Below are positions 29,109-39,759 of a DNA stretch of 64,000 bases, one piece after another. Numbering within the stretch: position 1 is the stretch's first letter; each line of letters opens with the position of its first letter. Source of the DNA: Rhizomicrobium palustre (lineage in GTDB: Bacteria > Pseudomonadota > Alphaproteobacteria > Micropepsales > Micropepsaceae); contig NZ_JAASRM010000001.1 in the NCBI RefSeq assembly GCF_011761565.1, positions 3,844,139 to 3,908,138 on the forward strand, in the 5' to 3' direction. The notes under the pieces are model-generated. The model saw only the letters and a list, made by a program, of their open reading frames with translations, did not search any database and had not been told where the DNA came from. Made by a program: the position numbers and the translations under genes.

Positions 29109-29831
29109 ATGCGCCGGACCGACGACGACGAGACCATCAAGAAGCGCTCCGGCTGGGTCATCCCGCTGGCCGTTTTTCTCGTGACTTTCCTGCTTTCGGC
29201 GGGTTTCCTGCTTTTCTATCTCGCGCCGTCCGGGCCGGCCCTGTTCGACAAACAGGTCAATCCGACCGCGCGCAGCGAGATGGTGACGCTGCGCCTGGCG
29301 GGCCGCACCTTCTATATCCCTGCCAATTACCTGCTCTATGCGGGCACGCGGCAAGGCGGCGACCGCAAGGATATCGCGATCTTCGCGCTTCTGCCGAACC
29401 TCACCGGCTGGTCGAATTGGGATGCGGAGGCCTTCGCCTCCAATAGCGCCGATTCCAAGGTCGTGTATCTCACCATCAAGGCCGATAAGCTGGGCCTGAG
29501 CGAGGAACAGAAGCTCGCCCGCGTCTACAAGGATTATCTCGAGCCCGGCTCGGGCCATCCCGGTCCTGCGGGCCTGACGCAATATAGCTTTCGCGAGGAT
29601 ACCGGCTATCGCAGCGAGGACCTCTATGTCGGCCAGGGCGCCAAGGGGCCCATCGTGATGCGCTGCGTGAAACCCTTGCGGGAAGTGCCCAATCCTAGCT
29701 GCCTGCGTGAAACCGTGCTCTTTCCCGGTATCTCCCTCTCCTACCGCTTCAAGCGTACGCATTTGGGGGATTGGCAGGAGATCGCGGCCAAAGTCGACCG
29801 TCTGATCACGAGCTTTGAGAAAAGCCGCTAA
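29109..29831 (+). CDS. Single-span membrane protein of unknown function
   Basis: A 240-residue protein. The ATG at 29109 lies just after a GGGGG run. A charged cytoplasmic N-terminus (RRTDDDETIKKRSG) precedes one membrane helix (WVIPLAVFLVTFLLSAGFLLFYLAP). The rest is extracytoplasmic, with a beta-rich domain containing VTLRLAGRTFYIPANYLLYAGTRQGGDRKDIAIFALLPNLTGWSNW, and two cysteines in MRCVKPLREVPNPSCLRE that could form a disulfide. It resembles families of alphaproteobacterial anchored proteins of unknown function. It ends four bases into the convergent membrane protein gene. Confidence 0.65.
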   Translation: MRRTDDDETIKKRSGWVIPLAVFLVTFLLSAGFLLFYLAPSGPALFDKQVNPTARSEMVTLRLAGRTFYIPANYLLYAGTRQGGDRKDIAIFALLPNLTGWSNWDAEAFASNSADSKVVYLTIKADKLGLSEEQKLARVYKDYLEPGSGHPGPAGLTQYSFREDTGYRSEDLYVGQGAKGPIVMRCVKPLREVPNPSCLRETVLFPGISLSYRFKRTHLGDWQEIAAKVDRLITSFEKSR

Positions 29832-31039
29832 GATTTGCGCACGTAAAGCTCTTCCAGCCGCCGCTTGCGCGGAAACAGCGCCTCGAGCGCCGTGACCACG
29901 GCGGGCGCCAGCAAACCGCCGCTCAGCCCAGCCGCGGCGATAACAAAATAAAACGCCACCGCGCCAGGAATAAGAAGCACGGGCAGCGTGAGCATCAACA
30001 GCACACCACATACCGCCGCGAAGACCGGACCCGTCTCTTCCAGCATCCGTCCGCGCGCGCCTGCGGGCAGCTCGCCCCTTTGCCGGAAAATCCGCACCTT
30101 CGCCAAGCCGCAGAGCGCGAGAAAACTCGTGAGGATGGCTGCTTGCAGGGCCACCGCCCCGCCTTCCGCCGCACGCGGAGCGATGGCGAGAATCCATAAA
30201 GCCAAAAGCGCCGCGGCCACAAAAGCCAAGCCCAGCGCAAGTCCTTCGCGCCATCCCCCGCCCGTCCACCAGCCCAGCGCGATCAGCACCGCCGCCGCGC
30301 CAAGGGCCATGACGGATGAACCGCTGATATGCGCGCCGTACCAGCTCAAGGTCATCAACACCAAGCAGATCCCGGAAAGGCTCAAGCCCCAGCGCGGTGT
30401 GGCAGCGAAAGCAAGTCCTTCAAAAACCCGGCCACGCTCCTCGCGGGCGCGATTGGCCTCGGCGATAAAATCCTCATCGAAATGCAGAAACGACAGCGCC
30501 ATGGGTAAAAGCAACGTGACCGAGAGCATCACCAAAATCGAATCGGCCGCGATCTGGATAGCCATATCCGGCTTGCCGCTGAGAAGCAGCGTGCCACTCA
30601 CGGTGGCGAGTGCAGCCGACATCCAGCCCGCGCGCAATGGCCTGCCCTCCGGGCCAGCCTGTAGCAGCAAGGTGAGCCGGTCATCGCTATAGAACAGCGC
30701 AGCGGCGAAGCCCAAGCCATAGGCTAAGAACGGCAGCAGGCCAAAATCCGATCCGCTCGACACCGGCGCAGCCCAAATCAGCCCTGGCAGCGGAGCCAAG
30801 GCAGTCATGGCCGCGATCAACCAACGGCGCGTTAGTGCATAGCAAGGAAGTATCGCAAGGCAGGCGCCCAGCGCCAGATACAACGCGTTTTGGAAAACCA
30901 GGGCTTGGCTGAGCGCCAAACCCGTCGCGATTCCCGTCGCGATGCCCGCCACCGACAGCACAGCCGTCACGGCTGGCATGTGGTGGCGGCGACAAAACTG
31001 CTGAGCCCGGCCCGGAAGACCGGTCTCAAGCTCCATCAT
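29828..31039 (-). CDS. Polytopic membrane protein with MMPL/RND-like transmembrane pattern
   Basis: A 403-residue protein with about eleven hydrophobic segments and no large loops. The middle resembles the membrane half of MMPL-type RND transporters: GLGFAAALFYSDDRLTLLLQAGPEG, RAGWMSAALATVSGTLLLSGKPDMAIQ, DSILVMLSVTLLLPMALSFL, followed by a basic cytoplasmic linker and a new helix. The C-terminus again ends like an RND repeat (AFYFVIAAAGLSGGLLAPAVVTALEALFPRKRRLEE). The two periplasmic porter domains of about 300 residues each are absent. Whether it is a reduced transporter or a convergent arrangement is unclear. Confidence 0.55.
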   Translation of the reverse strand: MMELETGLPGRAQQFCRRHHMPAVTAVLSVAGIATGIATGLALSQALVFQNALYLALGACLAILPCYALTRRWLIAAMTALAPLPGLIWAAPVSSGSDFGLLPFLAYGLGFAAALFYSDDRLTLLLQAGPEGRPLRAGWMSAALATVSGTLLLSGKPDMAIQIAADSILVMLSVTLLLPMALSFLHFDEDFIAEANRAREERGRVFEGLAFAATPRWGLSLSGICLVLMTLSWYGAHISGSSVMALGAAAVLIALGWWTGGGWREGLALGLAFVAAALLALWILAIAPRAAEGGAVALQAAILTSFLALCGLAKVRIFRQRGELPAGARGRMLEETGPVFAAVCGVLLMLTLPVLLIPGAVAFYFVIAAAGLSGGLLAPAVVTALEALFPRKRRLEELYVRKS

Positions 31040-31044
31040 CTTGT

Positions 31045-31275
31045 TTAGGCTCGGCTGGAAGGTGCTTGCGGAAGATCCATTTCCAGGATCGCCATGTTGA
31101 AGGCGTAGGAAATCTCGCCGTCTTCTTCATCCTTGAAGATCACGCCGATGAATTCGCCATTGACCATCACTTCCGCCGAATCGGGCGCCTTGGGACGCTC
31201 GACAACGGTGATGGTGTCCAAACGGAACAGATTCCGCAGGTATTTCTCGACACGCCAAAGTTCGTTACGGGTCAC
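31045..31275 (-). CDS. DUF3126 family protein
   Basis: A 76-residue soluble protein with the DUF3126 pattern MTRNELWRVEKYLRNLF, ITVVERPKAPDSAEVMVNGEFIGVIFKDEEDGEISYAFNMAILEMDL. This family is alphaproteobacterial and is usually encoded next to cysE, as here. Its role is not known. Confidence 0.88.
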   Translation of the reverse strand: MTRNELWRVEKYLRNLFRLDTITVVERPKAPDSAEVMVNGEFIGVIFKDEEDGEISYAFNMAILEMDLPQAPSSRA

Positions 31276-31398
31276 GCTCGTCTCCTTATGGCCGGGTTTC
31301 TTGCCCCAGCCTTAACGGCCTCGCGCTGGACTCGCACGGCGGCCCGGAAGGGTCAAGAAGCTTTGTGCCCCTCCGCAAATGGCCGCGGCTACGCAGCC

Positions 31399-32208
31399 TC
31401 AGACCTCGTCATCGATGAACTGATCCATATCCTGGCTCGGCCTTTCGCAGCCAGGGCAGGAAACCACCTTGGCGGGAACGCCCACCGCGGTACAGCGCGG
31501 CGGAACAGTCTTGAGAACCACCGAACCGGCGCCGATGCGCGAGTATTCGCCAACCGTGATATTGCCGAGCACCTTGGCGCCCATGGAGAGCAGCACGCCC
31601 CGCCCGATCTTGGGATGGCGATCACCGGTTTCCTTGCCGGTGCCACCCAGCGTCACGCCATGCAGCATGGAGACATCATCACCAACCACGGCCGTCTCGC
31701 CGATCACCACCCCGGTCGCATGATCGATCATGATTCCCCGGCCGAGCTTGGCGGCGGGATGAATATCGACATCGAAGCGTTCGGAAATGCGGCTTTGGAA
31801 AAACAGCGACATGCCTTCGCGCTTTTGCGTCCACAGCCAATGGCCGATGCGATAGCATTCGAGGGCGTGGAAGCCTTTGTAATAGAGGAACGCCTCGGCA
31901 TAGGAATGGCAGGCCGGATCACGCTCGAACACCGCCGAGAGGTCCGCGCGCACTGCCGCCCCGATCTCTGGGTCGGCGTTCAGGGCCTCATCGAAGATTT
32001 CCCGCGCCAGCATGGGGGAGATGTCCTCGTTCCCGACCTTTTTGGCGAGGTGATAGGACAAGGCCGATTCCAGCCGGTCATGTTTCAGGATGGTGGCATG
32101 GATGAAACTGGCGAGCGCCGGTTCGCGCGTGGCCAATTCCTCGGCTTCCTTGCGCAGGGCCGACCAGATGGGGTCCACGCTCGCGATTTTTTCCAGGGAA
32201 ACGGCCAT
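31399..32208 (-). CDS. cysE: Serine O-acetyltransferase
   Basis: Acetylates serine to O-acetylserine, the first step of cysteine synthesis. It is 269 residues. The helical N-terminal domain leads to FLYYKGFHALECYRIGHWLW, and the left-handed beta-helix carries DIHPAAKLGRGIMIDHATGVVIGE with the catalytic histidine and GVTLGGTGKETGDRHPKIG. The C-terminal tail (PSQDMDQFIDDEV) resembles the tails of CysE enzymes that bind the cysteine synthase active site, though it lacks a terminal isoleucine. It lies upstream of the DUF3126 gene on the same strand. Confidence 0.95.
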   Translation of the reverse strand: MAVSLEKIASVDPIWSALRKEAEELATREPALASFIHATILKHDRLESALSYHLAKKVGNEDISPMLAREIFDEALNADPEIGAAVRADLSAVFERDPACHSYAEAFLYYKGFHALECYRIGHWLWTQKREGMSLFFQSRISERFDVDIHPAAKLGRGIMIDHATGVVIGETAVVGDDVSMLHGVTLGGTGKETGDRHPKIGRGVLLSMGAKVLGNITVGEYSRIGAGSVVLKTVPPRCTAVGVPAKVVSCPGCERPSQDMDQFIDDEV

Positions 32209-32314
32209 TCTTCTCTCCGTCCCCCATTCTAGCGCAGAGGGCCCGCTATCGCCAAACCGGCATTTCCCTTAGATAGGGGCCAAACGCGCCACTGCCAAGC
32301 CGCCACAGGAGCCT

Positions 32315-32891
32315 ATGGACAGCCCCCCGCCCTTCAATGTTTCCGCCCCTAAAGCCCTCGACCTCCTTCTGACCCGGCGTTCGGGCTCGGCCAAGGCCAT
32401 GACAGGGCCCGGCCCCGGCCCCGAGGAACTTGATGCCATTCTGAAGGCCTCCGCCCGCGTGCCCGATCACGGCAAGCTCGCGCCTTGGCGCTTCGTGGTG
32501 TTCGAAGGCGACGCCCGCGCCCGCTTCGGCCAGCTTATTGCGGACGCCCTCGCAGAGACCGAAAAAGTCAGCGATGAGCGCAGCGCCAGCGAGGCCGCCC
32601 GCCTGATGCGCGCCCCGGTCGTGGTGGCGGTGATCAGCCGCGTGCGCGAGGCGATTCCGATTCCCGAATGGGAGCAGGTCCTCTCCGCCGGCGCCGTCTG
32701 CCAGAACATGCTGATCGCGGCACATGCGCTGGGCTATGTCGGCAATTGGCTGACGGAGTGGTACGCCTATCACCCGGTGGTGAAAGAGCGCATGGGCCTG
32801 AAACCCGGCGAACGCATCGCAGGCTTCATCTACATCGGGACCAGCGCCATCGAGCTTGAGGAACGCATCCGTCCCGATCTCGAGAAAATCG

Positions 32892-32905
<14 letters not shown>
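32315..32905 (+). CDS. Nitroreductase-family protein (YdjA-like)
   Basis: An FMN-dependent oxidoreductase of 196 residues. It has the compact YdjA-type sequence: LLLTRRSGSAKAMTGPGPGPEELDAILKASARVPDHGKLAPWRFVVFEG with the flavin-binding RRS and the P-D-H-G-K-L-A-P-W segment, then AGAVCQNMLIAAHALGYVGNWLTEW and the C-terminal PGERIAGFIYIG. The substrate is unknown. Its 3' end overlaps the convergent histidine kinase gene by 14 bases. Confidence 0.88.
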
Positions 32906-34124
<1,219 letters not shown>

Positions 34125-34242
34125 ACCCACACACCCACAACACCCGCGGATGGCAAAATAGTTTCTATGCGTTTTCTGCCCGTTAATACGCTCAAGCGCA
34201 GCGGCGGCTTTTTTGCGAAGACTTGGTGACAGATTAGAAGAA

Positions 34243-34878
34243 CTATGGAATTCCCAGCAACTTGTGCGTCTGAAGTGAGAGCTTCCACCTGGGATGCGCG
34301 AGACAATAGGCAATCGCAGCCTTGGTATTCTCCTCGCGCGCGGGCCCGTCCATCGGCTGCAAGTAGAAGTTTTCGAACATCAGCTTCTCGAACTGGGACG
34401 GATCCAGCCCCTGTTGCGGATAGACCAGCTTCAATTCCTGACCGTTCATTTGCACAAGACCAGCCCCAGCCTTAGGACTGATGCAGATCCATTCGATGCC
34501 GCGCGGCGCTGCTTGCGTTCCATTGCTTTCGATGGCGATCTCGAAACCTTCGCCGTGCAAGGCTTCGATCAAAGCCTCGTCCAATTGCAGAAGCGGCTCG
34601 CCCCCGGTGCAAACGACATAGCGCTGTGTGGTCAAATCGTTCGGCCATAAGGCGGAGACTGCTTTGGCAAGCTCCTCAGCGGTGGCGAATTTCCCGCCGC
34701 CCTCGCCATCAGTGCCGACGAAATCGGTATCGCAGAATTGGCAAATGGCATGCGCGCGATCACGCTCCAAGCCGTTCCACAAATTGCAGCCGGAAAAGCG
34801 CAAGAATACAGAGGCACGCCCGGCGCGGGCGCCCTCGCCTTGCAGCGTGTAGAAGATTTCTTTAACCGCGTAGCTCAC
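34243..34878 (-). CDS. queE: 7-carboxy-7-deazaguanine synthase
   Basis: Radical SAM enzyme of queuosine/preQ0 biosynthesis, 211 residues. The cluster motif is C31-x14-C46-x2-C49 (GCNLW...ICQFCDTDF), the longer spacing known from the Burkholderia-type QueE rather than CxxxCxxC. The substrate region [21 protein letters not shown] and GGEPLLQLD are present. The start overlaps the queC stop by four bases (ATGA). No queD or queF lies in the window. Confidence 0.93.
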   Translation of the reverse strand: MSYAVKEIFYTLQGEGARAGRASVFLRFSGCNLWNGLERDRAHAICQFCDTDFVGTDGEGGGKFATAEELAKAVSALWPNDLTTQRYVVCTGGEPLLQLDEALIEALHGEGFEIAIESNGTQAAPRGIEWICISPKAGAGLVQMNGQELKLVYPQQGLDPSQFEKLMFENFYLQPMDGPAREENTKAAIAYCLAHPRWKLSLQTHKLLGIP

Positions 34879-35579
34879 GATTCATGCGCGCGATATTTCG
34901 CGTAGCCCTTGGCTCGAAGATCACAGGCAGGGCAGACGCCACAGCCATAACCCCAATCGTGATGATGCTCGCGATCGCCTTCATAACAGGTGACCGTCTC
35001 TTCGCGGATGAGATCGATCAGCGCCGTGCCGCCGAGTTCATCGGCAAGCGCCCAGGTCTCTGCCTTGTCGATCCACATCAAAGGCGTGTGCACCGTCACC
35101 GGCCGGTCGAGCGCCATGGTGAGCGCCACCGCGCAGGCCTGCACCGTCTTCTCGCGGCAATCGGGATAGCCGGAGAAATCGGTCTCGCACATTCCGCCGA
35201 CGAGATCTGAAATCCCCCGCCGGTAGGCGAGCGCCGCCGCCGTGGTCAGGAACAGCACATTGCGCCCCGGCACAAAGCTGGTGGGCAGGCCGTTCTGGCC
35301 CATCTCGATGGTCATGTTGTCGGTCAGCGCGCTGCCGCCGATCTGCTTCAAGACATCGAGGCTGAAAAGATGATCCTCGCCGAGGCGCGGCGCCCATTCG
35401 GGAAAGCCGGCCTTGATCGCGCTGAGCACACGCTGGCGTGCCTCCAGCTCCACACGATGGCGCTGGCCATAATCGAAGCCGATGGTTTCCACGCGTGCGA
35501 AACGGGCCAAGGCCCAAGCCAGGCAGGTGGTGGAATCCTGTCCGCCCGAGAACAATACCAATGCGCTGTCAGACATCAT
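34875..35579 (-). CDS. queC: 7-cyano-7-deazaguanine synthase
   Basis: Converts 7-carboxy-7-deazaguanine to preQ0 using ATP and ammonia. It is 234 residues. The PP-loop is [15 protein letters not shown]. The zinc cysteines are in [16 protein letters not shown] near the C-terminus. [18 protein letters not shown] is conserved. It is the first gene of a two-gene operon with queE. Two adjacent ATG codons start the frame and either could be used. Confidence 0.94.
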   Translation of the reverse strand: MMSDSALVLFSGGQDSTTCLAWALARFARVETIGFDYGQRHRVELEARQRVLSAIKAGFPEWAPRLGEDHLFSLDVLKQIGGSALTDNMTIEMGQNGLPTSFVPGRNVLFLTTAAALAYRRGISDLVGGMCETDFSGYPDCREKTVQACAVALTMALDRPVTVHTPLMWIDKAETWALADELGGTALIDLIREETVTCYEGDREHHHDWGYGCGVCPACDLRAKGYAKYRAHES

Positions 35580-35648
35580 GAGGACGGTTTAAAGCCCTGA
35601 GCCCGAAGAAGGAAGCGCTTTTACGCCCCAGCCGATTCTGCTCGTGTC

Positions 35649-37046
35649 TCAGGCGATGGCTGCCCGGTATTCGCGCAAGTTTTCGTCACTCCAGACGCAG
35701 CTTGGCGGCAATTCGATGGTGACGGTGGTGCCCTTATGCTCCGCCGAGCGAATGGCGAGCCGCCCGCCATGCAGTTCGGTCAAGGCATGGGCGATGGGAA
35801 GGCCAAGGCCGGCGCCTTCGAAGCGCCGCGCCAGCGAGGCATCGGCTTGATGGAAAGGCTGCAGTACGAGCGCGATGGTTTCTTCTGACATGCCGATGCC
35901 GCTATCGCAGACCTCGAAATGCACCCCGCCATCTTTCTGAAATGCCGCCGAGAGCCGGATTTCACCGCCTTCCGGGGTGAATTTCAGCGCATTGCAGAGC
36001 AGATTTGCCAGCACCTGCGAAAGCCGGTTCTGATCCACATGCAGGCTCGGCATGTCGCTTGGAATATCGATCGTGACGGCCTGCGCCGTGCCGGTAAGAT
36101 GGCGCGCGCGGTCAAGCGCCGTTTCGGCGACATCTTGCGGCAAGGCGAGTTGCCGGTTCAGCGTGATGGCCGCACCTTCCAGCCGCGCCACGTCCAGCAC
36201 ATCATTGATGATGGCGAGCAGGCGCACACCGCTGTTGTAGATGTCGTTCATATAACCGCGATAAGCCGCGGTTCCGATGGGGCCGAGCATCTCCCGGCGC
36301 ACCATATCCGAAAATCCCAGAATGGCGTTGAGCGGTGTTTTCAGCTCGTGGCTCATCATGGCGAGAAAGGCATTCTTGGTGGCGTTGGCTTCTTCGGCCC
36401 GCTTCAGCCCGCGCTTGATCGCGCGCTCGGCTTCGAATTTCGCCGTAACGTCTTCCACCGTGCCTTGATAGCAGATCAGCTTACCTGACCAGTCACGCAC
36501 CGCGCGCGCGTTTTCCTTGATCCAGATCGTGGTGCCATCGCGGCGGTGGATCTCGCTGACGAAATCGGAAACTTGATCGTGCTGGGCCATCAGGGCCTGG
36601 AATTCGTCGCGGCGCCTTGAATCGACATAGAGCTGTGAAGAGATGTCCGTCAGCCCAGCTTTCATCTCTTCGGGGCTGTCATAACCATAGATGCGCGCCA
36701 GGGCCGGATTGACGTCGAGATAATGCCCGTCGGGGGTGGTGCGAAAAATGCCTTCGATGGCGTTATCGAAAAACTCGCGATAGGCGAAATCGGGCGTTAG
36801 CAGATGGCGGTCAGATCTCCCCGCGAGCTTACGCAACAGGAAAACGGTCCCTGCCGCTAGGACAAGGAACACCATTACCGTGGCAATTTCGCGCGCCTGC
36901 AGCCTGGTTGCCGCGATCCCCACCACCAAACCAAGCAGGAAAAGTGCAGCCGCGCTGGAGGGCGCAGCACCGCTCTGAATAGCCGGAATCGCGCCGCCGA
37001 CGCGGCTTTTGCCGTGTTTCAGGAACGCATCACCCAAAGACCCCAC
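35649..37046 (-). CDS. PAS-domain sensor histidine kinase
   Basis: A 465-residue kinase with one or two N-terminal membrane helices (ALFLLGLVVGIAATRL and IATVMVFLVLAAGTVFLLRKLAG). A PAS domain (REFFDNAIEGIFRTTPDGHYLDVNPALARIYGYDSPEEM, and the PAC strand WIKENARAVRDWSGKLICYQGTVEDVT) follows. HisKA is FLAMMSHELKTPLNAILGFS and HATPase_c has LANLLCNALKFT, CDSGIGM and GAGLGLPIAHALTELHGG. The catalytic core is close to that of the kinase at 32892, suggesting paralogues. No partner regulator is nearby. Confidence 0.88.
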   Translation of the reverse strand: MGSLGDAFLKHGKSRVGGAIPAIQSGAAPSSAAALFLLGLVVGIAATRLQAREIATVMVFLVLAAGTVFLLRKLAGRSDRHLLTPDFAYREFFDNAIEGIFRTTPDGHYLDVNPALARIYGYDSPEEMKAGLTDISSQLYVDSRRRDEFQALMAQHDQVSDFVSEIHRRDGTTIWIKENARAVRDWSGKLICYQGTVEDVTAKFEAERAIKRGLKRAEEANATKNAFLAMMSHELKTPLNAILGFSDMVRREMLGPIGTAAYRGYMNDIYNSGVRLLAIINDVLDVARLEGAAITLNRQLALPQDVAETALDRARHLTGTAQAVTIDIPSDMPSLHVDQNRLSQVLANLLCNALKFTPEGGEIRLSAAFQKDGGVHFEVCDSGIGMSEETIALVLQPFHQADASLARRFEGAGLGLPIAHALTELHGGRLAIRSAEHKGTTVTIELPPSCVWSDENLREYRAAIA

Positions 37047-37191
37047 GCGACAACCTCTGCGGCATCGGTAGATATCCTTACTGATGAGTTCTAAACATCC
37101 TCTTGCGACTGGTTCGAAATGCTTGCCTTCGCGCGCGCGGTGCGCCAGTTTCCCTTAAGGATAGGCGCAAGGGGTTGGGAAGGAAACGAAA

Positions 37192-38316
37192 TTGTCGAAT
37201 TTAGTGCTTTCCGGGACAGGTATGTACGTCCCACCCCATAAGATCAGCAATGAAGAATTGGTCGGTGCGTTTAATGAATACGTGCACCGCTACAATCGCG
37301 CCCATGCCAGCGAGATCGAAAACGGCAGCTTGAAGCCGCTGTTGGAATCCTCCCCCGAATTTATTCTCAAGGCCTCGGGCATCAAGAGCCGCTACGTGCT
37401 CGACCGCGCCGGCATTCTCGATCCCGAAGTTTTACGCCCGCATATCCCCGAACGCGCCGACGATCAGCTTTCGATCATGGCTGAGATGGCGGTCGCCGCT
37501 GCGCGCAATGCGCTTGCCGATGCCGAGAAAAAGCCCGCCGACATCGACGCGGTGATCATCTCTTGCGCCGTCCTGCAGCGCGCCTATCCCGCTATCGCCA
37601 TTGAAGTGCAAAACGCGCACGGCATCACTGGCTTTGCTTTCGATATGAGCGTTGGCTGCGCCTCGGCAACCTATGCCATGCATATCGCGCGCGGCTTGAT
37701 TGAGACGGGCGGCGCCCGTGCGGTGCTGGTCTGCAATCCCGAAATCCTTTCGGGTCACGCCAATTTCAAGGAACGCGATAGCCATTTCCTATTCGGTGAC
37801 GCCGCTACGGCTTTCATTGTGGAACGTGAGGAAACAGCCCAGGCCAGCAATGTCTGGCAGATCGTGTCCTCCAAGCTGAAGGCGCAATTCTCCAATAATA
37901 TCCGCAATAATTTTGGCTTCTTGAACCGCTGCGCGCCGGAAACCCGCGATACGCCGGATAAGCTCTTCGTCCAGCATGGCCGCAAGGTGTTCAAGGAAGT
38001 GCTGCCGCTGGTCTCCCACTTCATCGCCGAACACCTTGAAGAACATCATCTCGGCGCCGCAGAGATCAAGCGCCTCTGGCTGCATCAAGCCAACATCAAC
38101 ATGAACCAGTTCGTCGCCCATAAAGTCTATGGCCGCGACCCGACGGAATCCGAGGCGCCCAATGTGATTGGCGAATACGGCAATACCTCTTCGGCCGGCG
38201 CCATAATCTGTTTCCATGAGCACAGCGCCGATCTCTCCCCGGGGGATTACGGAGTACTCTGCACCTTCGGCGCAGGCTATTCTGCAGGCAGTGTCATCCT
38301 GAAAAAGCTGAGCTGA
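37192..38316 (+). CDS. Beta-ketoacyl-ACP synthase III-like (long FabH) protein
   Basis: A thiolase-fold condensing enzyme of 374 residues, longer than canonical FabH (about 320). The catalytic cysteine is C156 in DMSVGCASATYAMHIARGL. The histidine is in LWLHQANINMNQFVAHKVYGR and the asparagine in VIGEYGNTSSAGAII. The extra N-terminal residues (EYVHRYNRAHASEIENGSLKPLLESSPEFILKASGI) mark the subgroup that includes Pseudomonas PA3286, which uses acyl-CoA from beta-oxidation. The start is TTG with AGGA upstream. It overlaps the TauE/SafE gene by one base. Substrate assignment is inference. Confidence 0.85.
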   Translation: MSNLVLSGTGMYVPPHKISNEELVGAFNEYVHRYNRAHASEIENGSLKPLLESSPEFILKASGIKSRYVLDRAGILDPEVLRPHIPERADDQLSIMAEMAVAAARNALADAEKKPADIDAVIISCAVLQRAYPAIAIEVQNAHGITGFAFDMSVGCASATYAMHIARGLIETGGARAVLVCNPEILSGHANFKERDSHFLFGDAATAFIVEREETAQASNVWQIVSSKLKAQFSNNIRNNFGFLNRCAPETRDTPDKLFVQHGRKVFKEVLPLVSHFIAEHLEEHHLGAAEIKRLWLHQANINMNQFVAHKVYGRDPTESEAPNVIGEYGNTSSAGAIICFHEHSADLSPGDYGVLCTFGAGYSAGSVILKKLS

Positions 38317-39104
38317 TGCTGTTTCTAGCGGCGATCCAATGGGGCTATGTGGCCTCGGGCCTGCTTGTCGGGTGCGCCGTCGGATTGACCGGGGTTGGGG
38401 GCGGCTCGCTCATGACCCCGATCCTCATTCTCATTTTCGGGATTTCACCCGTCGCCGCTGTGGGCACCGATTTGCTCTATGCCGCTGCTACCAAGAGCGT
38501 CGGCTCGGTGGTTCATGGCGCGCACGCCACCATCGACTGGAAGATCGTCCGCCGTTTGGCGTTGGGCAGTGTCCCCGCCGCCATCCTGACCCTGATCGCG
38601 CTCAACGCCCTCGGCCTCGATAGCCACAAGGCCAATAAGATTGTCTCAGAGGTGCTGGCGATCGCCCTCCTGGTCACGGCGGGCGCCCTGATCTTCCGCC
38701 GCCAACTGCGCGGGCTATACGGCAAAAGGATCGGCCATCTTAGCCCCGCCGCCACCGCCCGCTATACAGTCGCCACCGGCGCCGTGCTGGGGCTGCTCGT
38801 GGCTTCGACCTCTGTTGGCGCAGGTGCCTTGGGCGTGACCGCGCTAATCCTGCTGTACCCCGAACTTCCCGCCGTGAAGTTGGTCGGCTCCGACATTGCT
38901 CATGCCGTGCCGCTGACCCTGGTTGCGGGGGCAGGCCATTGGTATTTAGGCAATGTAAACTTCACCCTGATGGGCACGCTGCTGATGGGCTCCATCCCAG
39001 GCATTCTGATCGGCAGCTATCTCGCCCCCCGCATTCCGGAATGGGTGCTGCGCAGCCTGATGGCTTTCATCCTGGTGCTGGTCGCCATAAAGCTCATGTC
39101 ATGA
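38316..39104 (+). CDS. TauE/SafE (DUF81) family membrane transporter
   Basis: An inner-membrane protein of 262 residues with about eight helices. The family signature GCAVGLTGVGGGSLMTPILILIFGISPVAAVGTDLLYAA is near the N-terminus, and the inverted-repeat half has VGAGALGVTALILLYPELPAVKLVGSDIAHAVPL. Members export sulfite, sulfoacetate or similar organic anions. The substrate here is unknown. Its stop overlaps the start of the HD-domain gene (ATGA), and its start overlaps the FabH-like gene. Confidence 0.88.
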   Translation: MLFLAAIQWGYVASGLLVGCAVGLTGVGGGSLMTPILILIFGISPVAAVGTDLLYAAATKSVGSVVHGAHATIDWKIVRRLALGSVPAAILTLIALNALGLDSHKANKIVSEVLAIALLVTAGALIFRRQLRGLYGKRIGHLSPAATARYTVATGAVLGLLVASTSVGAGALGVTALILLYPELPAVKLVGSDIAHAVPLTLVAGAGHWYLGNVNFTLMGTLLMGSIPGILIGSYLAPRIPEWVLRSLMAFILVLVAIKLMS

Positions 39105-39694
39105 GTGCAAAACAGCCCGCAAGGGCTTGGCAGCGCATGCTGTCCGGCCGCCGCCTCGACCTCTTGGACCCTACCCCGGTCGATATCGAAATCGAGGATA
39201 TCGCTCACGGGTTGGCGCGTGTGGCGCGCTGGAACGGCCAGACCAAGGGCGAACATGCCTTCTCGGTGGCGCAACATTGTTTGCTGGTCGAACGGATTGC
39301 GGCGGACATCGCGCCCGCAGGGCTGACCAAGGAAGGCCGTCTGATGGCCTTGCTGCATGACGCCCCTGAATATGTCATCGGCGACCTCATCAGCCCCTTT
39401 AAACGGGCTGTTGGTATTAATTACAAAAGCTTGGAGCTGAAACTTCAAGCGGCAATTCATATCCGCTTCGGCTTGCCCGCCAAGCCCTCCGCCGAGCTTG
39501 AAAAGCTCTTTAAACGTGCGGATTTGATCTCGGCTTATCATGAAGCGACACAACTGGCGGGCTTTACCCACGAGGAAGCCAAAAAGCACTTCCCCTTGCC
39601 GCCCCCCGGCCTGAAGACGCCCCGCCTCATTCCGCTCCCAACCCAGGAGGCCCAGGCAGCCTTTCTGGAACGGTTCCGGAAATTGGGCGGCTAA
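39101..39694 (+). CDS. HD-domain phosphohydrolase (YfbR-like)
   Basis: A 197-residue metal-dependent phosphohydrolase. The metal ligands are visible: HAFSVAQHCLLVERI, LMALLHDAPEYVIGDLISPFK with the HD pair, and KRADLISAYHEATQLAGF. The overall size and the initial LDLLDPTPVDIEIEDIAHGLARVARWNGQTKG agree with YfbR-like 5'-nucleotidases. ATG at 39101 overlaps the upstream stop, so the gene is coupled to the TauE/SafE gene. The substrate is not determined. Confidence 0.85.
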   Translation: MSAKQPARAWQRMLSGRRLDLLDPTPVDIEIEDIAHGLARVARWNGQTKGEHAFSVAQHCLLVERIAADIAPAGLTKEGRLMALLHDAPEYVIGDLISPFKRAVGINYKSLELKLQAAIHIRFGLPAKPSAELEKLFKRADLISAYHEATQLAGFTHEEAKKHFPLPPPGLKTPRLIPLPTQEAQAAFLERFRKLGG

Positions 39695-39759
39695 AACCCG
39701 CACGAATTCGCGCACCTAAACGCTTCTACGTGTCATACTGGCGGTCTATCAGAGACGTC

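Noticed and set aside
38939-39100. Upstream extension of the HD-domain gene
   Set aside because: It lies within the TauE/SafE gene in another frame; the ATGA overlap at 39101 is the natural start.
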